This document shows, in pieces, positions 32,372-41,958 of a DNA stretch of 64,000 nt. Source of the DNA: Anthostomella pinea (Eukaryota; Ascomycota; Sordariomycetes; Xylariales; Xylariaceae); the NCBI GenBank assembly GCA_963556695.1, contig CAUWAG010000019.1, forward strand, positions 1,426,001 through 1,490,000, in the 5' to 3' direction. Under the pieces are notes generated by a model that saw only the letters and a program-made list of their open reading frames with translations, did no database searches and was not told the origin of the DNA. A program made the position numbers and the translations under genes. Each line of letters starts with the position of its first letter. Within the stretch, counting starts at the first letter, position 1.

Positions 32372-33418
32372 GTTGTCGACGTGGAGATCTGGGGGTGTTG
32401 ACTGAAGACGTGGTGAGTACGTGCCGACCGGTATGGTGCATTCACTGATCAAGTGGAAATAGGTGCAGTGAGACAATGGGAGACTGGCGGGACGGTCGTT
32501 TGAGAAATGTGGGAAGGTGGCAGGAGGTGAGCAGGATGTGGGGGGTGTACGAATGGAGGTTTTGTGGTGATTGGTAAGAGGTTGCGGAGTGACGGTGTCA
32601 GGGTGAACGAGGTGGTGGGTGCAGGGCCTCTTGGTTTCCACAGGGATTTTCAATGTTGTGGGAAGAAGATGGTGGACTATGGATGAAAGGCAGTGCGCGG
32701 AGAGAAATACCTTTGGTTTGAGGTGTCTGTAAATCCTGGGGAACGGCTGTGACAAGGCAAGGTCGTGAGTGAACTGTATAAATGAAATGTGACGCTGTAG
32801 GCAGACGAAGTGGAAAGAAAATATGACGGGTGGGAGATGTGTTGGGCGAGAGATATCGTTTGTGGGGTGCTGCTTTACCTGGGAGGTTGGAGGAGGGAAG
32901 GTCAAAAGCGGTGGGTAATGGCAGTCCTGAATGGATGAGTTGGAGAAGGTGGACAAGCGGTGGGCGGTGGACGATGTTGTATTGGGATGCAAGAGGGCAG
33001 TCGAATGGCGTGTGGCTGAAAATGGATAGAGCTACTAACCAGCTGCCGGGAAGTGAACTTCAAGGGTGACTCGAGCGGTGAATGGCACTGAAAGTATCCT
33101 GGACACTTGATGCTGTCTACTTTAGGGACGCAAGTGATTTGAATCAAAGATGAGCACACCGGGGAAAGAAGGTTCTCAGACGCAATTAAGCTGTTGACGG
33201 GATGCATGGAAGTAAAACGGTCATAGGAATGGAAAGATGCAGAAAAAAATGGCTCTGAATCTCAAATGACCACCTTTTCCAGGAGACATGCCCCCTGGGG
33301 CCGCCCTTGGGAACTCCATAGTAGAGCATATACCTGGGACAGGCTGTGGTAACGACGGGTGCAGAGGTAGATAATGGGTCAGCTGACAATCATGCGATTA
33401 AGATGAGAACGTCCGGCC
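32372..33418. other. 5' UTR/promoter side of the charged-protein gene
   Basis: On the minus strand this is strongly C/T-rich (many CCACC, TTCC, CATC runs), typical of a fungal promoter and leader. The open minus-strand frame 32992-32372 gives Pro/Ser/Thr/His-rich low-complexity sense; I do not accept it as coding. Confidence 0.5.
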
Positions 33419-34700
33419 TCATGTACTCAACTCCTTCGCCGATATACACGTACCTTCCTGTATCTCTTGAAAGAACCATGGGGCGTTGCCCTCTTCTTTC
33501 TCGACCTGGGGTTTGACCTCGTCATTGTTGTCCTCATCATCCACAACCACAACTTCGGTGTTGTCAATATCCATAGGGTCGCTATCAAACTTCTGCTTGA
33601 CCGCTGCAACGGGGCTGTCTTCGACGATGTTCATTCACTCATCTTCGCCGTCGTCACCGATAGCGATTGACTGGGCGTTCATGCCATTGGGGATTGGGTT
33701 GTTCTCGGCGGAAGCTTCGTCTTTCTGATGAGGTATGTTGGTCTGGACTCTGGCCGTTGCTGTCCTGGTTGACGGTTTCTCCCACTCCCGGCTTGATTAA
33801 GAGTTCGTTTGCTTCGTCGGTAGCAATCGGTCGTTCGATATCCTTTGTTGAATGGCGAGGTGGCGGTGCACCCACAGGCCCCATAAGGCAATTTGGAGTG
33901 ATGTAGCACAGGGCACCGAAGGATTTTCTCCAGAATCACACACATCATCAGAATACATCAGAACACACGTTTTCACCCATCTGAATGACCCTACGCACTG
34001 TTTGACATCGTTTGCTATAAATCCTCGTTCTGAAGCTCCTTCTTGATCGGGGCGGATTCTTCCGCGTGGCCTGCCTCCACACCATCAAGAGGTCAGCCCA
34101 CTCTCGCAAGGGCTTGCCTAGTAGGGTCCAGGATAAAGGCGCAAGGGAGATCTGAAGGGCTCAGTCGTAGTCTGCGCATCGTCTTCTTTTGCTCTTCTGG
34201 GGTGGAGAGATAAGCAAAGACAGTTGAATCTGTATCCAGAAGCGTCTTGGAATCCATACGGAGTTCCTTCGAGGCAAGGGGATACTAGAGTCGGGAATAT
34301 GGAAGTCGACCCCATCGTCGTCGGAACCCTTAAGTCTGGATACAGGGGATTGGTAACGCACGATGTGCACGCCTGCTCCTGTTGCGTGGCATCCTCGCCC
34401 TTCCGGCACTTCCACCACCCGCTCATCCCCCATTTTGTCGTAGCCGGCCAGGCGGGGTCCGGATTGTGGTGATGTTTGTCCCAAAAGAACGTGCTTTACG
34501 AAGCATTCCTCTAGCCGTCGGAACCCCCGTCGTCGGAGCTTGGTCTGCCACGTCTGCTCCTTCGGACTTTGATCGCGAGTGCCTTGGTCGGCTGAGGAGC
34601 CGCAGGTTCGGGGTTTACGTCCTGCATGTCGTCAACGTCAATATTCGGGGGTTCTTCCATGACGGCGTCAACATTGCCGAAATTGGGACAGACTCCTCCG
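33419..34700 (-). other. Decayed minus-strand coding remnants, acidic/Ser-Pro-rich
   Basis: Short stretches look protein-like in changing frames: VEDSPVAAVKQKFDSDPMD then VVVVDDEDNNDE (33634-33419, preceded in the same frame by IGDDGEDE and TGA), and PEPAAPQPTKALAIKVRRSR then SSDDGGSDG near 34600-34500. They may be the linker or tail of the same degraded gene as the RNA-ligase-like block upstream, but no continuous model could be built. Confidence 0.35.
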
Positions 34701-34719
34701 AGTAGATTGCTCCCTCCAC

Positions 34720-35315
34720 ATGGATCACCTCCTCAGCGTGGATTGCCTCCTCCGCGTGGATATCCTTCTCTGTGTGCAAGAGAACACGATATCCCTGTGT
34801 GGTACCGCTCTCGGCACCGATCCTCGGGGGATTTACGGTTCCCAAACCAGCGGATTGGTAGTTGGCACCAACATCTCTACCAAATCATGCTCATCGATGT
34901 TTTTGGCAAAGTCATTGAGCGTCGTCTGATGCTTGATGATTGGGGCATGGTCCCATCCAAGCTTCTTGCAAATATCGAACGTGAGGTCGGCACGAAGGTA
35001 CATCTGCTGATCGATGTCGAAGATGCCAAAGACGTAGAACTTGTGACAACCACGGGGGAATCCCATGGTGTTGCGCAAAATGCTTGACCTACACCAGGAT
35101 GCGGTGTCGCAACTTGCAGGGAGCATGACGGTGCCAGGGTATCTGCACAACTCGCCTTGGACCATGATGTTCTTGCTGACCTGGTGGATACTGGGATGTC
35201 GTTGATGCGACGAAGGATTCCATGATGCTTCGCGACATTCCAGAACAATGACGCCGGATGGTGTGCCGCGACCTTCAACGTGATCTCAACACACACATCT
35301 CTCTGAGCGGACCTG
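34720..35315 (-). pseudogene. RNA-ligase-like fragment (DRB0094/PF09414 type), frameshifted
   Basis: Minus-strand sense resembles the middle of RNA_ligase-domain proteins: a block ASLFWNVAKHHGIL near 35240, a frame change, then NIMVQGELC (the family's conserved QGE), YVFGIFDIDQQMYL, and KKLGWDHAPIIKHQTTLNDF ending in NPLVWEP before a stop. The upstream half with the lysine nucleophile motif (KxDG) is not present. Downstream, a short repeat of AEEAIH-type units occurs (34790-34730). It has at least two frame changes and no start, so it is a relic. Confidence 0.5.
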
Positions 35316-35391
35316 TTCCGTTAACTCCGAAGTCAGCCTTCGTCCAGCTCCAAGTGGAATCTTGAAGATGAGAGGAGATGCAAGCCCAAGC

Positions 35392-35916
35392 TCAACTAGG
35401 TCGAACGAACAAATTTTCTACGACGATGCCGTGCTTTCCATTAGGAAAGGTGGTGTAGAAGGGAGCCTTCATTGCGATGACTAGACCTTGAGGCAGGATT
35501 TGCTCTATCTTGAGGGAGGGATCGGTATTGAACAAGATGATAAAGTCGACTCCGCCTTCGGCGTCTTCGACGTCCGCGTAGATGCAGCGGTCAAAGTTCG
35601 GCGGGGTGAACGTTCTTAAGACTGCGACGTGCTGGAAATGCCTGCTGATACGCAATTTGTCGAGCTTCAAGCCATGCAATGGGGTTGTCGACGGCCATAC
35701 CCTAACTCGTCTAAACTTGGAGATCGTATTAGACAAGTATACGAAAGCCCTTGCAAGAGACGCCGATACTCCAGCGTCCAGGGGGCCAGAGTTGCGTGAC
35801 GGCGCCGGCAATACAAGGATTATGCAAGGCCTTCTGGAGCACCATGGGGAGCAGCCGGGCGTTGGCACCGGAGAAGCCCGTCTCCGTAAGAGAGCTGTGA
35901 ACCCAGTTGGTAGCAA
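35392..35916 (-). pseudogene. Possible N-terminal fragment of a TPR/SET-type fungal protein
   Basis: An open stretch gives ADVEDAEGGVDFIILFNTDP and KIEQILPQGLVIAMKAPFY, then ENLFVRPS before the stop. This pattern (short beta-rich domain with VLPxGxxLAVKEPYY) occurs in the N-terminus of fungal TPR/SET-domain proteins. The first part of the frame has little protein character, and another frame reads LLPMVLQKALHNP there. The assignment is tentative and the piece is not a complete gene. Confidence 0.35.
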
Positions 35917-36152
35917 GCGGATCGGCAGTGTCGTGGAGGAAGGAGGGTTGGACCTATGAGTTTGTTCCCGTTCGAAAGACGCCGTCTCTCAAGTATGAAC
36001 TCGGAGTAAAAAGACTCGCGGCCAGTTAATACTGCCAGCCCAATTAGACCGGTCGTAGGGGAGACTCGGCACCCAAACCAGGAAGACCACTTACTTCGTG
36101 AAAGCTCACCAAAGTAACCGACAAGGTACTATGACAGCGTTCGCATGTCACG

Positions 36153-36572
36153 CTATTCTCGCTTCAGAGGGAGCACCTCGGGAGAGGAACTCTCCTCTGG
36201 CTTGAAGAAGCCTTCGAGCGGCGGAGCTTGGTGTTTATGCGTAACCTGAGATTCGTGCTTGATCTTGGCGAGTCTGCGCTTGAGTACTTGTGCTTCTCTT
36301 TCTTTTACAACATCTCTAACGAAAATTTCTTTTTTGATACTTCTTAGCTAATTATCGAGCACGTCCTTTTCGCCAGGTCCCGACGCTGCTTGCTATAGTT
36401 TTATCAGTCTATGGTCTTACCGACAGTGTCAATGTTGAGACATACATTGCTCCGACTGAGCTTCTTGAGTGACAATGAGCGCTGAGTTGTGGTCACCCGA
36501 GGCATCCCTAATAGGAGAAGGGTTGCGAGAAGGCGGACCTTGAGTTTGCTGGCGGTTAAGCAGGGCGCTCAT
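36153..36572 (-). pseudogene. Small unknown gene with in-frame stop
   Basis: From ATG 36572: MSALLNRQQTQGPPSRNPSP, then ALIVTQEAQSEQ; an intron with GTATGT donor and AAGCAG acceptor would join to SSGPGEKDVLDN, then an in-frame TAG, then IKKEIFVRDVVKEREAQVLK and RRLAKIKHESQVTHKHQAPP to a stop at 36153. The charged helix and Pro-rich ends look like a real protein, but I do not recognise a family, and the TAG suggests it is dead (or that my splice is wrong). Confidence 0.35.
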
Positions 36573-38564
36573 CTCGGAATGAGGTCGACGGCAAGGTCGA
36601 CGATCTCGAAAATGTGGTCGTTGCCGATTTGGTGCTGGTCGATACGGCAGACGATATGATGATCGCCAGATGATCGATGACAGTAGTCACCACAGCCAGG
36701 GCCAGCGTTGCCAAGCTACACCTCGGTACTGTCGATGGGCTTAAGAACCACTTCTGGTCTGTTCAGCCATGTCTAGCCGATGGTGGTCAGCCTCAACAGG
36801 CGAGATTCCAAGGAGAGGCAAGCAGTCTACAGGCACAGCAGTTAATCAAAGTAGATGACGACGGCCAGTATGATGATGATGATTTTATTTATCGTGGGTG
36901 CAGTCCCTCAACAGGGCAAACCACGCTTCCCAGAGCCATTGCATCGCAAGGTTGTAGATGTGTCAGTCTAGATACATTCAGATCCGCGCACGAGCCTATC
37001 CTCGCTGTAGCGGTACCAATCTGGAGTGTCCAGATGGTTTTAGTCAATACCCAAGCACGATTCTGTCAGAAAAACCTCCTATCCAGTGACAAAGCGACCC
37101 AGTGAACCTCAGTCCTCTGGTGTACACATCGTTCCAGTAGCCGTTCGATATATGTCGCATTGGTGGATGAAGTAGGTGTTTGTTATCTGCTGGCAAGGGA
37201 AACCACAAGGGGAAAAACCTCGCAGGAGTGGGTGTTATGGAGACAAGCTGCTTGGCTATCGGGCTCTGCGATAATAGGGCCTCTCCACTGTCGTGTGCTG
37301 GTTGTCGACTCGCACAAGCCGGGTCAGAAGGAGGCCATAGCAGGATTCGAACCCACTTGTTCTCGTCGCCCACCGCACAAACGAGAACACAACCAGGCGC
37401 ATTTGATCATTGCGCCATACGGCCGACGACGGCCAGTAGAAGGTCAAGGTACTCGAGATCGGTATAGAGAAATGAGCTTGTTACATATCTGCAGTGGTGA
37501 CTAGTGTCGGTTTGGGGACTCCGACATTCGTGCCGATGCCGGTCGCATGGCCTTTGCGGTGGTTTTCTATTTCCAAACAGTCGTCAGTATATACCGCCAG
37601 GTCAGAGATGTATAAAAAGCTTTCATGCAGTGAAGAACGTAAAAGGCGCAAAGACTGAAGAGGGTAGGCAGGCTTGGTGGACAGGTTGGTTGGGATTGCG
37701 ATTACGCCTACTTGAATACCTAGGCTCAACGGGTCTTCAATAACCGTCGGAATATGAAAGGTGTGCACTTACAGTCCGGCAAGTCGTGATTTGGACCCGA
37801 CTTGTCTGGGATGCCTTCCATGGACCCTGCCATCGCCTCGTCCTAGCTCATCCTGGTATGGGTCGAAGGAGAACCGCCGAAGAAGGATAGTGTACGATGT
37901 CGGTAAGGAGGGGGTTTGCGGCACTGTTCCGTCCGAGTCCCTTCACCGTATATGCGAAGGTCGCGCCCCTTGCTTGTGGTCTTGCTCTCAACCACAGTAG
38001 GTCTGTGGGTGACGAATGGACGAGGTAAAACGCAAGCAGCGTACCGGGGGATCTCGTACGGGAACTGTGATTGGGCCGCGCCCAGTGCTTGAACCTGGGA
38101 TGCCCGAGTGGGCCGAGGAGCGGTTGCCGTCGTGGTCTGAGTAGTGGAAGACGGACCAGTGGCTACAGCAGCCGGAGCTCGGCCTCGTAGCGGTCCACCG
38201 GGGATCGCGAGCTGTTGGAGACGAGGATCACTAGGCAATCGTGAGGAATTCCCAGGAGGACACCCTCGATGGTGCGATAGTCTTCATTCATGCACGGAAT
38301 GATAATCGCCATCTGAGTCTCAATGCTTGTCAGCGCCTAGAACAAGGACCAGTGGTAAAAGACGGACCAACATCAGTTGCTGCTTCAGGCTGAGCACCAG
38401 CAGCGGCGGTAGCAGAAGCCGCACGAGCAGCAGCCTCCTCTGCCAAGAGGGTCTTCCGAGTTACAGTCGACTATACTCGCTGGGAACAGGCCAGCCACCC
38501 ACGGCCGCTGTCCGGGTTGTACAAAGAAAACCCGGGGGCTCCCTGGATAAACCCTGGGCTTGGT
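36573..38564. other. Gene-poor stretch with no confident coding region
   Basis: Mixed short frames on both strands, none recognisable. Includes the tRNA-like segment at 37333-37424, and Thr/Ala/Pro-rich minus-strand sense at 38240-37850 that may be another relic. Confidence 0.45.
37333..37424 (-). ncRNA. tRNA-like sequence, probably a tRNA relic
   Basis: On the minus strand, GGCCGTA and TATGGCC can form a 7-bp acceptor stem, GCGC-loop-GCGC a D-arm, and GTGGG-TTCGAAT-CCTGC a T-arm with a near-perfect B box. TGGCGCAATGA resembles an A box. The 39 nt between do not fold into a canonical anticodon arm: they form an 8-bp hairpin (GTTCTCGT/ACGAGAAC). TTGTG occurs twice, recalling His (GUG). It may be a rearranged tRNA or tRNA-derived repeat; I do not assign an isotype. 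Confidence 0.35.
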
Positions 38565-38985
38565 CGCTGTGTAGGGAGCTTTCGGTTGCAGGGAAGCCAA
38601 CGTAGCCGGGCATGACCAGGAAGTCGTTGTATGTGAAGTCACCGTGCTTCTTGGTGTCGACGAGATTTTGAGGAACGTGTTTCTGATGAGGGAAGGGTCG
38701 GTGACTCCTCGATTAGCGAGCTCTTCGGCGACGATGATTTGCAGGTAATGCTGCTCCGCAGCCAGTATGTTGTTGGCCAGCATGTTATTCGGGTCGTCGC
38801 GCATGTTGTTCACGTAGTTCTCAACGCGGAGCTGGTTGGCGGTATTGTAGACCGGAACGTCCGGGATGCCTTGAAGGGGGGGGAGTTCCTGTTCTGTTGC
38901 GAGCGGCCTCGTTATCCTCTTTCTTGACAACGACCGCCTCGTTGCTTTCGATGGTCTTATCATCTCGTCTTCTGCGCGCAGAAGT
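38565..38985 (-). pseudogene. IMP-dehydrogenase-like N-terminal fragment, frameshifted
   Basis: Minus-strand sense: a charged start (RRRRDDKTIESNEAVVVKKE), a frame change at a G8 run (38876-38883), an unfamiliar helical block (ANNILAAEQHYLQIIVAEEL), then RGVTDPSLIRNTFLK, a second shift at AAAA, and LVDTKKHGDFTYNDFLVMPG followed by YVGFPATESSL. The last part matches the IMPDH N-terminus (DP-x-FL-x-LDTK-HG-LTYNDFLVLPGYIGFPA). The catalytic barrel with the active-site Cys loop is not found downstream. So this is a fragment, not a working enzyme. The block before RGVTDPS is not typical of IMPDH and may be from something else. Confidence 0.5.
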
Positions 38986-40494
38986 GCTCCGGGTTCTATA
39001 TCAGATTAGCGAACCGCAAACGAGGCGTATCCGACACGGATCACGTACCCGAATGCAATGCACCACGCAATGATCACAGATTGTTTCGCGCTCCTTATGT
39101 ACTGCAGAGTCCTAGTCTGCTCGGATTAGCGACTGAGCACAGCCAGTCAGTATATACCACCATTTCCACGTGTCTCGGATGATGGGCAGAAGGTAAAGCG
39201 TGGACAACTACCGTCGGCAGAGTAGGTCTGCGATTTCAGAACTGACCTCCTCACGAGATGGAGCAACGCAAGCAGCGTAAAACATCGCGAACACAGCCCT
39301 TGGTGACTGCAGCAGATGTCAGCACTCGGCGACTCTTCCCGGAAACTGGATGATGGTGGTCACCGCGCTACCTAAAGGCCAGACGGGCGTGTAGAAATGC
39401 CGACAAAGCTATCGGGCTTGGTATCAATGCGCCTGTAGGCAACATTGCAAGGATGGGCAAGCAGGCCAGTTGTCAAGACGCAAGCAGCGTAGGGTGTCGC
39501 AGGGCTGGGCAAGTCTCGCTCAGTACAAGCAGAAGGGGTATGACGAGATTGATTTGAGATGGGTGTGTTGGAATGGAGTGGGAGAAACTGGGGGCTTGGA
39601 CCATTTTACCTCTTATATAGTATTTCCATCGCAGCGTGGGGAGAAATTTTACAACTACAATGGTGTGGAATGTTCCGGGAGCCCCGGTAGACTAGAATAC
39701 GGGGGTAGGAAACGGGGGTAGAAGGCGAGGGATGGGCCAGATTGAAGCCATGAGCGGCCCGCAGAAAAGCCCCGGGAATCCTTCAGGAGGCGGGCTGATT
39801 GAGCATTCAAAGCCTGATGCGTTGAATATGTCCAGACGTTCAGAGGGCTTGACGGGGGCGGCCGAGACGGGGGCGGCCGAGACGGGGGCGGCCGAGACGG
39901 GGGCGGCTGAGACAGCCGCAGTTGAGACCGCGGGAGCTGAGACGGTAGCAGTCCAGAGCACTTGAGAGTGCCTGTCCAGACCAGGTCGTTATCCACGAGC
40001 AGTCCAAAGGGCCCAGTCTCAGTGGAAGCAATTCGAACAGAGGCAGACTGAAGGGGGGTGTTCCAGATATAAGCAGTCTAGACAACAGCAAACCAGATGA
40101 AAGCAATCAAGGCGACGTGGCCCAGGGAGAATTGTCAGATGACGCATCTTCCACAATCACACTCACGTTGCTCGTCTTGTATCCAACGTGGGTGTGCTCC
40201 GAATGTTGAGCTGGACAAAGGAGCAAAAGCCTGGCAGAGACAAGAGTCAGCAAGACATCACACAAGGGGTCTTCACAGATCACCTGAATAGAGACACTCT
40301 CATGGTTAGCACTGGTGCTACCCGTTGAGCAAACATGGCTATAACAAAGCGTACACCTTCTCACGTCTTCTCCGTCAATATGTTGCGATTGCATCCCAGA
40401 GTCTCACTTCATATCATACACTTGGCGTCATGAAAGCCACCCGTCCTAACCCACGAGCTTTCGCCCGAGCTGCTCTTCCCATCATCACTTAGGA
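38986..40494. other. Intergenic with a GC-rich tandem repeat
   Basis: No gene is supported. The open frames around 39650-40000 are caused by the 15-bp repeat listed separately. Confidence 0.5.
39851..39955. repeat. 15-bp tandem repeat GACGGGGGCGGCCGA
   Basis: Four nearly identical units (39851-39910) followed by three decayed units. Because the period is a multiple of three, both strands stay open (Thr-Gly-Ala-Ala-Glu on plus, Pro-rich on minus), but there is no other coding signal. Not a CRISPR array: no spacers. Confidence 0.88.
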
Positions 40495-41462
40495 TCAAAG
40501 CCCGGAGAGCCTCCTGAACGCCGAGTTTTCCAAAATCGGAAACTGACCGACCATCTGAACATCCTTGGCCGGCGAATCGAACCTATACTTCCCCATTGCC
40601 ATTTCGGTTAGGAACCGGCCCAGTTCTTGCGTAGGGCTATGCAGGTTCGAATATCCGATTCGTATGGGGGCCATCATCAGCGGCACAAGGAGCCGGTGCC
40701 ACATGGGCGGTGTCGGAATATAAGGCTTTATGGCCTCATGAGCGCTCGCGTCGATGCCGCAAGGGCGCACCGAGCTGGCGTGGAAGAGAGGATTCGCTTT
40801 GCGCATACTCGCCAGCGCGAGCTCGGTCTCACCTTTTACGCGGGCGAAGATGGCTGCGCCGCGACCAGGCTCGATTGTAGCGCCGTAGCCGGAGACATAG
40901 ACGAAGTTGAAAGGTTCGCTGTCGGGGGCCAGGCCTTGGAAGGCTTCCGAGGCTGCCAGCGAGTAGTCCTTCGTGATCTTCACATATTCCCTTCCCAGGG
41001 TTAATAAGTGGTTAAATTCAAAACAGAAAGTTGTCGGGGCCCGGGTTGACATACTCCTTGCCGACTTGAGTCTGCGAGATTCCCAGGGCCCAGACACATC
41101 CCGAAGCACCCTTGAGCTGTGACAAGACCGCCGGATCGTACTTTGAGAAATCATTATGTATGATCACCTTGACACGCGGATCCTTAATGTCTTGGACCAT
41201 CTTGACGTCTCTCCGGCTTAGGATTGATATCTTGGTGACGTCTTTCATCTTGATCATAGCATCCAGGACGCCGGAGCCAACCAGGCCCTGTTATGGGTGT
41301 GTCAGCAAATAGTCTGATTCAAGGTTTAAAGACGTGATTATGGAGGCTTGAGCCAGGTTCGATTTGAACGTCTGGCATTGAATGCCTAGGTGCAGAGTCA
41401 AATGCCAAATGGGAAGGGAGGAGGGTGCTCTGTACCGTTGCGCCAGTAAGTATGAGATGCAT
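40495..41462 (-). CDS. NAD(P)-binding epimerase-like protein
   Basis: Three exons, 41462-41436 (27 nt), 41287-41055 and 40990-40495, total 756 nt, 251 residues. The tiny first exon supplies the Rossmann start MHLILTGAT, joined to GLVGSGVLDAM to make the GxTGxxG nucleotide-binding motif. Then follow KISILSRRDVK, VIIHNDFSKYD and the strand GCVWALGISQTQVGKEEYVK (short-chain/atypical SDR, PF13460-like NAD(P)H-binding domain), FVYVSGYGAT near the usual catalytic position, and a C-terminal half PIRIGYSNLHSPTQELGRFL. Substrate is unknown. Single-copy, intact, with consensus introns (GTATGT donor for intron 2). Confidence 0.87.
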
Positions 41463-41958
41463 GTCTGCAACCAGCTGTCTGGAGATAGGGGTGCACCGTA
41501 GGCCGTGGGTAGGTGGAGGTACGTCAGGTAAAGGTGGATGAATAGAGGCGGCCTAGAATGACTATTTTCCCGTCAGAGGAGACAGCACGGCGTCTTTTGT
41601 AGGTTCTGTTAGCAAACCGAAAGCTGAAGCTAACAGGCAAGGGACAGCAAGGCTACTACCTAGGCTGGCAGGTTACGTGTTGCGTTAACTCCGCCCGTTA
41701 TGTACGCCCGGCTTTGGGGTCGTTGCGGTGTTAACTCCGGACGCCGGCTACAATCACTTCTGAGGTTGGAACGAACGGATCGAAGAATGCTGGAGAATAA
41801 TGGCATTTTGTACGCTGGACAAAAATCATACAATCAATCGATACATGCAAGCATACTACCATAGACAACGTACAAACAACGTCGCCACACCCCATCTGCG
41901 GTCATTACACACAGGCCAATTGGTACGACATACCATTGCCACTCTGCAATCCATTCCT
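41463..41958. other. Intergenic between two minus-strand genes
   Basis: Promoter of the epimerase-like gene and 3' side of the GYF gene; no other feature seen. Confidence 0.55.

Noticed and set aside
37333..37424. Functional tRNA-His with intron
   Set aside because: After taking out any candidate intron, the 3' half of the anticodon stem cannot pair with the 5' half; kept only as a tRNA-like sequence.
38565..38985. Complete IMPDH resistance gene
   Set aside because: Only the N-terminal motif is present, with two shifts; no catalytic Cys loop or barrel follows.
39851..39955. CRISPR-like array
   Set aside because: Units are directly adjacent without spacers, and the host is a fungus; it is a simple tandem repeat.
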